Of a DNA stretch of 64,000 bases, positions 39,901 to 45,900 are shown in pieces. This stretch comes from Mimachlamys varia (Eukaryota > Mollusca > Bivalvia > Pectinida > Pectinidae), in assembly GCA_947623455.1 (NCBI GenBank), contig OX392532.1, forward strand, positions 3,782,001 to 3,846,000. Direction: 5' to 3'. Both the position numbers and the translations under genes were made by a program. The stretch's first letter is position 1, and every line of letters starts with the position of its first letter. The notes beneath the pieces are model-generated. The model was not told where the DNA came from. It made no database searches and saw only the letters and a list, made by a program, of their open reading frames with translations.

Positions 39901-42900
39901 CAGTGGTAAGATTATCTGACATGGCACAGTGGTAAGATTGTCCAATGTGGCACAGTGGTAAGATTGTCTGACATGGCACAGTGGTAAGATTGTCTGATGT
40001 AGCACAGTGGTAAGATTGTTCGATGTGGCACAGTGGTAAGATTGTCTGATGTGGCACAGTGGTAAGATTGTCTGATGTGGCACAGTGGTAAGATTGTCTG
40101 ATGAGGCACAGTGGTAAGATTGTCTGACGTGGCACAGTGGTAAGATTGTCCGATGTGGCACAGTGGTAAGATTGTCCAAAGTGACACAGTGGTAAAATTT
40201 TTTCTCAGTGAAACTTTTTATCTGGATTACATTATGTATTTGTTTAAAGAAATATTTGTGGTCCAAAGTAACACTTTGATAGCATTCGCCGAAAGAATTT
40301 CATTATCCTATGGAAAACAAATATATATATTATCATAATTATAAAACAGTAATCAATATTATGAAAGGATTCTTAAGTCAAAACCAATTATTAAAAGAGA
40401 ACCTTTTTTTCAACATTGCCAGGATGATGGCCTCCCAAAGAACATGCTTTGTATCAGTGACACGGAGGTGATTCTGGCCAACGACACCAGAAAGATCAAG
40501 GTGTTTGATCTAGATACGATGACCATTACACGAGTGTTTGAGGGGAGATTGTGTCCCTATGGCAGCAAAATGGAAATTATCAAGGATGGGAAAGGTAAAA
40601 TATAAAGGATGGGACAGGAATGGTAAAATATAAAGGATGGGAAAGGTAAAATATAAAGGATCGGAAAGGTAAAATATAAAGGATGGGAAAGGTAAAATAT
40701 AAAGGATGGGAAAGGTAAAATATAAAGGATCGGAAAGGTAAAATATAAAGGATGGGAAAGGTAAAATATAAAGGATGGGAATGGTAAAATATAAAGGATG
40801 GGAAAGGTAAAATATAAAGGATAGGAAAGGTAAAATATTAAGGATGGGAAAGGTAAAATATAAAGGATGGGAATGGTAAAATATAAAGGATGGGAATGGT
40901 AAAATATAAAGGGTGGGAAAGGTAAAATATAAATGATTGAATGGTAAAATATAAAGGATGGGAAAGGTAAAATATAAAGGATAGGAATAGTAAAATATAA
41001 AGGATGGGAAAGGTAAAATATAAAGGATAGGAATAGTAAAATATAAAGGATGGGAATGGTAAAATATAAAGGATGGGCCAGGAAAGGTAAAATATAAAGG
41101 ATGGGAATGGTAAAATATAAAGAATGAGAATGGTAAAATATAAAGGAAGGGATAGGTAAAATATAAAGGATGGGAAAGGTAAAATATAAAGGATGGGAAA
41201 GGTAAAATATAAAGGATGGGAAAGGTAAAATATAAAGGATGGGAAAGGTAAAATATAAAGGATAGGAATAGTAAAATATAAAGGATGGGAATGGTAAAAT
41301 ATAAAGGAAGGGAAAGGTAAAATATAAAGGATAGGAATGGTAAAATATAAAGGATAGGAAAGGTAAAATATAAAGGATGGGAATGGTAAAATATAAAGGA
41401 AGGGAAAGGTAAAATATAAAGGAAGGGAAAGGTAAAATATAAAGGATGGGAATGGTAAAATATAAAGGATGGGAAAGGTAAAATATAAAGGATGGGAATG
41501 GTAAAATATAAAGGAAGGGAAAGGTAAAATATAAAGGATAGGAATGGTAAAATATAAAGGATAGGAAAGGTAAAATATAAAGGATGGGAATGGTAAAATA
41601 TTAAGGATAGGAAAGGTAAAATATAAAGGATGGGAAAGGTAAAATATAAAGGATGGGAAAGGTAAAATATAAAGGATGGGAATGGTAAAATATAAAGGAT
41701 GGGAAAGGTAAAATATAAAGGATGGGAAAGGTAAAATATAAAGGATGGGAATGGTAAAATATAAAGGATGGGAAAGGTAAAATATAAAGGAAGGGAAAGG
41801 TAAAATAGAATGGATGGGAATGGTAAAATATAGAGGGTGGGAAAGGTAAAATATAAAGGATGGGAAAGGTAAAATATAAAGAATGAGAATGGTAAAATAT
41901 AAAGGATGGGCCAGGAAAGGTAACATATTAAGGATGGGAAAGGTAAAATATAAAGGATGGGAATGGTAAAATATAAAGAATGGGAATGGTAAAATATAAA
42001 GGATAGGAATGGTAAAATATAAAGAATGAGAATGGTAAAATATAAAGGATGGGCCAGGAAAGGTAACATATTAAGGATGGGAAAGGTAAAATATAAAGGA
42101 TGGGAAAGGTAAAATATAAAGAATGAGAATGGTAAAATATAAAGGATGGGCCAGGAAAGGTAACATATTAAGGATGGGAAAGGTAAAATATAAAGGATGG
42201 GAATGGTAAAATATAAAGGATGGGAATGGTAAAATATAAAGGATGGGAAAGGTAAAATATAAAGGAAGGGAAAGGTAAAATATAAAGGATAGGAATGGTA
42301 AAATATAAAGGATAGGAAAGGTAAAATATAAAGGATGGGAATGGTAAAATATTAAGGATAGGAAAGGTAAAATATAAAGGATGGGAAAGGTAAAATATAA
42401 AGGATGGGAAAGGTAAAATATAAAGGATGGGAATGGTAAAATATAAAGGATAGGAATAGTAAAATATAAAGGATGGGAAAGGTAAAATATAATGGAAGGG
42501 AAAGGTAAAATAGAATGGATGGGAATGGTAAAATATAGAGGGTGGGAAAGGTAAAATATAAAGGATGGGAAAGGTAAAATATAAAGAATGAGAATGGTAA
42601 AATATAAAGGATGGGCCAGGAAAGGTAACATATTAAGGATGGGAAAGGTAAAATATAAAGGATGGGAATGGTAAAATATAAAGAATGGGAATGGTAAAAT
42701 ATAAAGGATAGGAATGGTAAAATATAAAGAATGAGAATGGTAAAATATAAAGGATGGGCCAGGAAAGGTAACATATTAAGGATGGGAAAGGTAAAATATA
42801 AAGGATGGGAAAGGTAAAATATAAAGAATGAGAATGGTAAAATATAAAGGATGGGCCAGGAAAGGTAACATATTAAGGATGGGAAAGGTAAAATATAAAG

Positions 42901-45900
42901 GATGGGAATGGTAAAATATAAAGGATGGGAATGGTAAAATATAAAGGATGGGAAAGGTAAAATATAAAGGATGGGAATGGTAAAATATAAAGGATGGGAA
43001 TGGTAAAATATAAAGGATGGGAATGGTAAAATATAAAGGATGGGAAAGGTAAAATATAAAGGATTGAATGGTAAAATATAAAGAATGGGAATGGTAAAAT
43101 ATAAAGGATGGGAAAGGTAATTATTAAAATATAAATGTTGGGAAAGTTGGTCAAAGCTTAAACTTAACTGACCTGATTTGACCATTGAATCCAAAGCTCA
43201 AGGATTGAACATTATCGTAGATAGTAAACACAAGGCGGGCCCTTACTGACCTGTCAGTATTCGAGTTTTTGTTGATTTTGCAGAAATGATGACTCTGACG
43301 CAGGAGAAACACGGATTTAAGACCTACAACATAGAGACAGGGAAAACTATTAGTCTCCTTCATGCACCCCTGGAGATCAGAGAAAGCAAACACAACCGGT
43401 TTGACCAACACTCACTTACAGTAAGCACATTCACAATTTAATGATTGTCATCAATATTTTATAACAATGAACACAATTTCATTTGATGAACAATAATGTT
43501 AAAATTGAATTGAATTAAACAGAATGTTTTGGCATTATAATCACAAGGTCAAGGGTATACAGTATGTTTGCTGGGATAAAAGATTATCAATCTTGTTTGA
43601 ATGAATGACCTTGATCCATTGTCAAGGTTGCTTTTGGCAAGTTGTCAATAGTAATGGTTGGAAGTGTTGTGAAGTACTGTTAGGTCTGAGTATTGGCCAA
43701 GGTCAACATTGAGAGACAGATTCATAAGAGCTGAAAGCTTCCAACAAACATTCATAAAATGTATAGCGTATTTCATTTAATATTACGTTCAGGTTGCTCT
43801 GGAACAAACCAGACATACGGTTAGGCTAAATTGAATTGTGGCATGTGTATTTTAGAAAATTGACTGCTAAAATTAATATTTTGTTACAGGTAAACCAGAC
43901 AAATCTGATGGTTTGTCAAATAGATGAAGATGGTCCTATTGTTGTATTTGACTACCTACAGAATGTCTGCCTCCATGTGGTGAAGTTGATCTCCCGTTAC
44001 AATACAATATGGGGATTCTACCTGCCACAAGACAGCTTGAATCTAGCCATACAAACGTACAAAAGCTTCCCAGACCCAATCATCCAGGGCAAGATGAATC
44101 CGGTCAGCTGTATCGGTGTACATAACATGCAGCAAGGTGACAAATACTGCTCCCTCACTAAAAAATGTGGGGGGGGGGGGCAGTGCATAAACTTGGCAAT
44201 TCATTTCACATGGCATCTGGAACTTTAAGGTCTTGTGGACATTTTCTAGTTAATTTGTCAGTCAAAAGCAATCATATTCAGCCTTCTTTATCTAACGATA
44301 TATCCATTTGATGCATATAATGTAATATTAAAAAGAAAAGATATCAAAAGAAAATCTGAGGGGGGGAGGGATGTATATAGAAATAGGATCAACTTCAGTA
44401 AAGGTACAAGCATACAAATCATTAGTCCATCTATGTTTAGAGTAATAATGCTTGTCCAGTTCGGAACCCATATACCCAGAATTACATCAACTAAATTGAA
44501 ATGGTACAATGTAGGGCTGCTGAGCCGTTACTTGTTAACTCTTTCAGTACCGTTGTCGACTATAGTCGACATAAAAATGTGCTCTTTCTTCCCCGTTGTC
44601 GACTATAGTCGACATGATTTATAGCTCCCTCTTTCCCGTTGTCGACTTTAGTCGACAAGCTTAGTTGACGTTATTGAAGTGTTGATTTGCTGAAAGAACA
44701 CAAAGTACGGAAAGAGTTAAACAGAAACATCTGCACTCCTAAAACATCCAGTGTCTCCGATATGTTAAACATCTTAAATGGCAAACCCTTGCCGACAGAC
44801 ACAGAGACACTAGCCTTTGTTTGTTGTTCAAAACTGTAAACAATCAGGTAAAAATTAGTTAACAGAACAGACTACCGGTAACACCAATATATAACCAGAC
44901 AATCAAGGCATGCACACCACCAACCTTTCTAAACACAACACTACAGAACCCAGGTCAGATTAGACTACCGGTAACACCAATATATAACCAGACAATCAAG
45001 GCATGCACACCACCAACCTTTCCAAACACCACACTACAGAACCTAGGTCAGAAAACGATCAATCCTTCCACGATCTATAACTGAGTGGAATAAGATCCCA
45101 CCAGATATTATTCCTGCCCTACTGTCATATCTTTTAAATCTGTCACTCGCTACTCTCAGAATTAAACCTACATTTATACATATTATTTTGACCTCTTCGG
45201 AATTGACTGAATCGCTTTCCTCCCTCATGACATTATCTACACCTTGATGAGGTTGGTTATTACCATATATTTACAGTCTACACTGACATTCACTCGATAA
45301 CAATTACTCAACAGACTATCATTATCACTGCACAACTGTAGTCAAACACGTGACAAATTTCTATGACGTCGACAGCAATTCATGTGGCGCGGAGCTATGC
45401 AAATTCTACAGTTTGAAACACAATTGTGTGACGTCACCAACAATTAACGTAGGCGGAGCTTGCAAATTTCATGCTGTTACATTTATTGAAACATTCCCAT
45501 GTTTATTAGTTTTGAAATGAAATCTGTGTCCGAAGATTTGACTATAATGAACAAAATAGTTACGAACATTTCACAGAAAGATACTGTAAATATAAGGATT
45601 AACTTTCTATTTTGTTTAGGTTATCGGGGGATAACTACAATGGAAAACGGGTAAATTATACATAACCGGCTTTGTCGGTTATTGAATTGACCCGTTTTCC
45701 ATTGTAGTTATCCCCCGATAACCTAAACAAAATAGAAAGTTAATCCATAGTTAGATATAGAAGAAAGCAGTAAAAACCAAATATTTGACCATCTTCACAG
45801 TACAAATGTACATGTATGATTTGTAAATTTGTTTTACGTTGAGTGCAGGAAAACAAAATTACGTGACAAACCTAACTGAGTTACAACTTATCAGATGAAG

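Noticed and set aside
39260..40266. Minus-strand open frames of about 290 codons in the 26-bp array
   Set aside because: Pure repeat translation (TILPLCHIRQSYHC-type). A 26-bp unit is open in several frames at once, so length is not evidence of coding.
40510..42069. Minus-strand open frames of 280-519 codons in the 23-24-bp array
   Set aside because: They are translations of the tandem repeat (FYLSHPLYFTFPIL-type periodicity) with no unique sequence or domain, and they lie opposite a transcribed intron.
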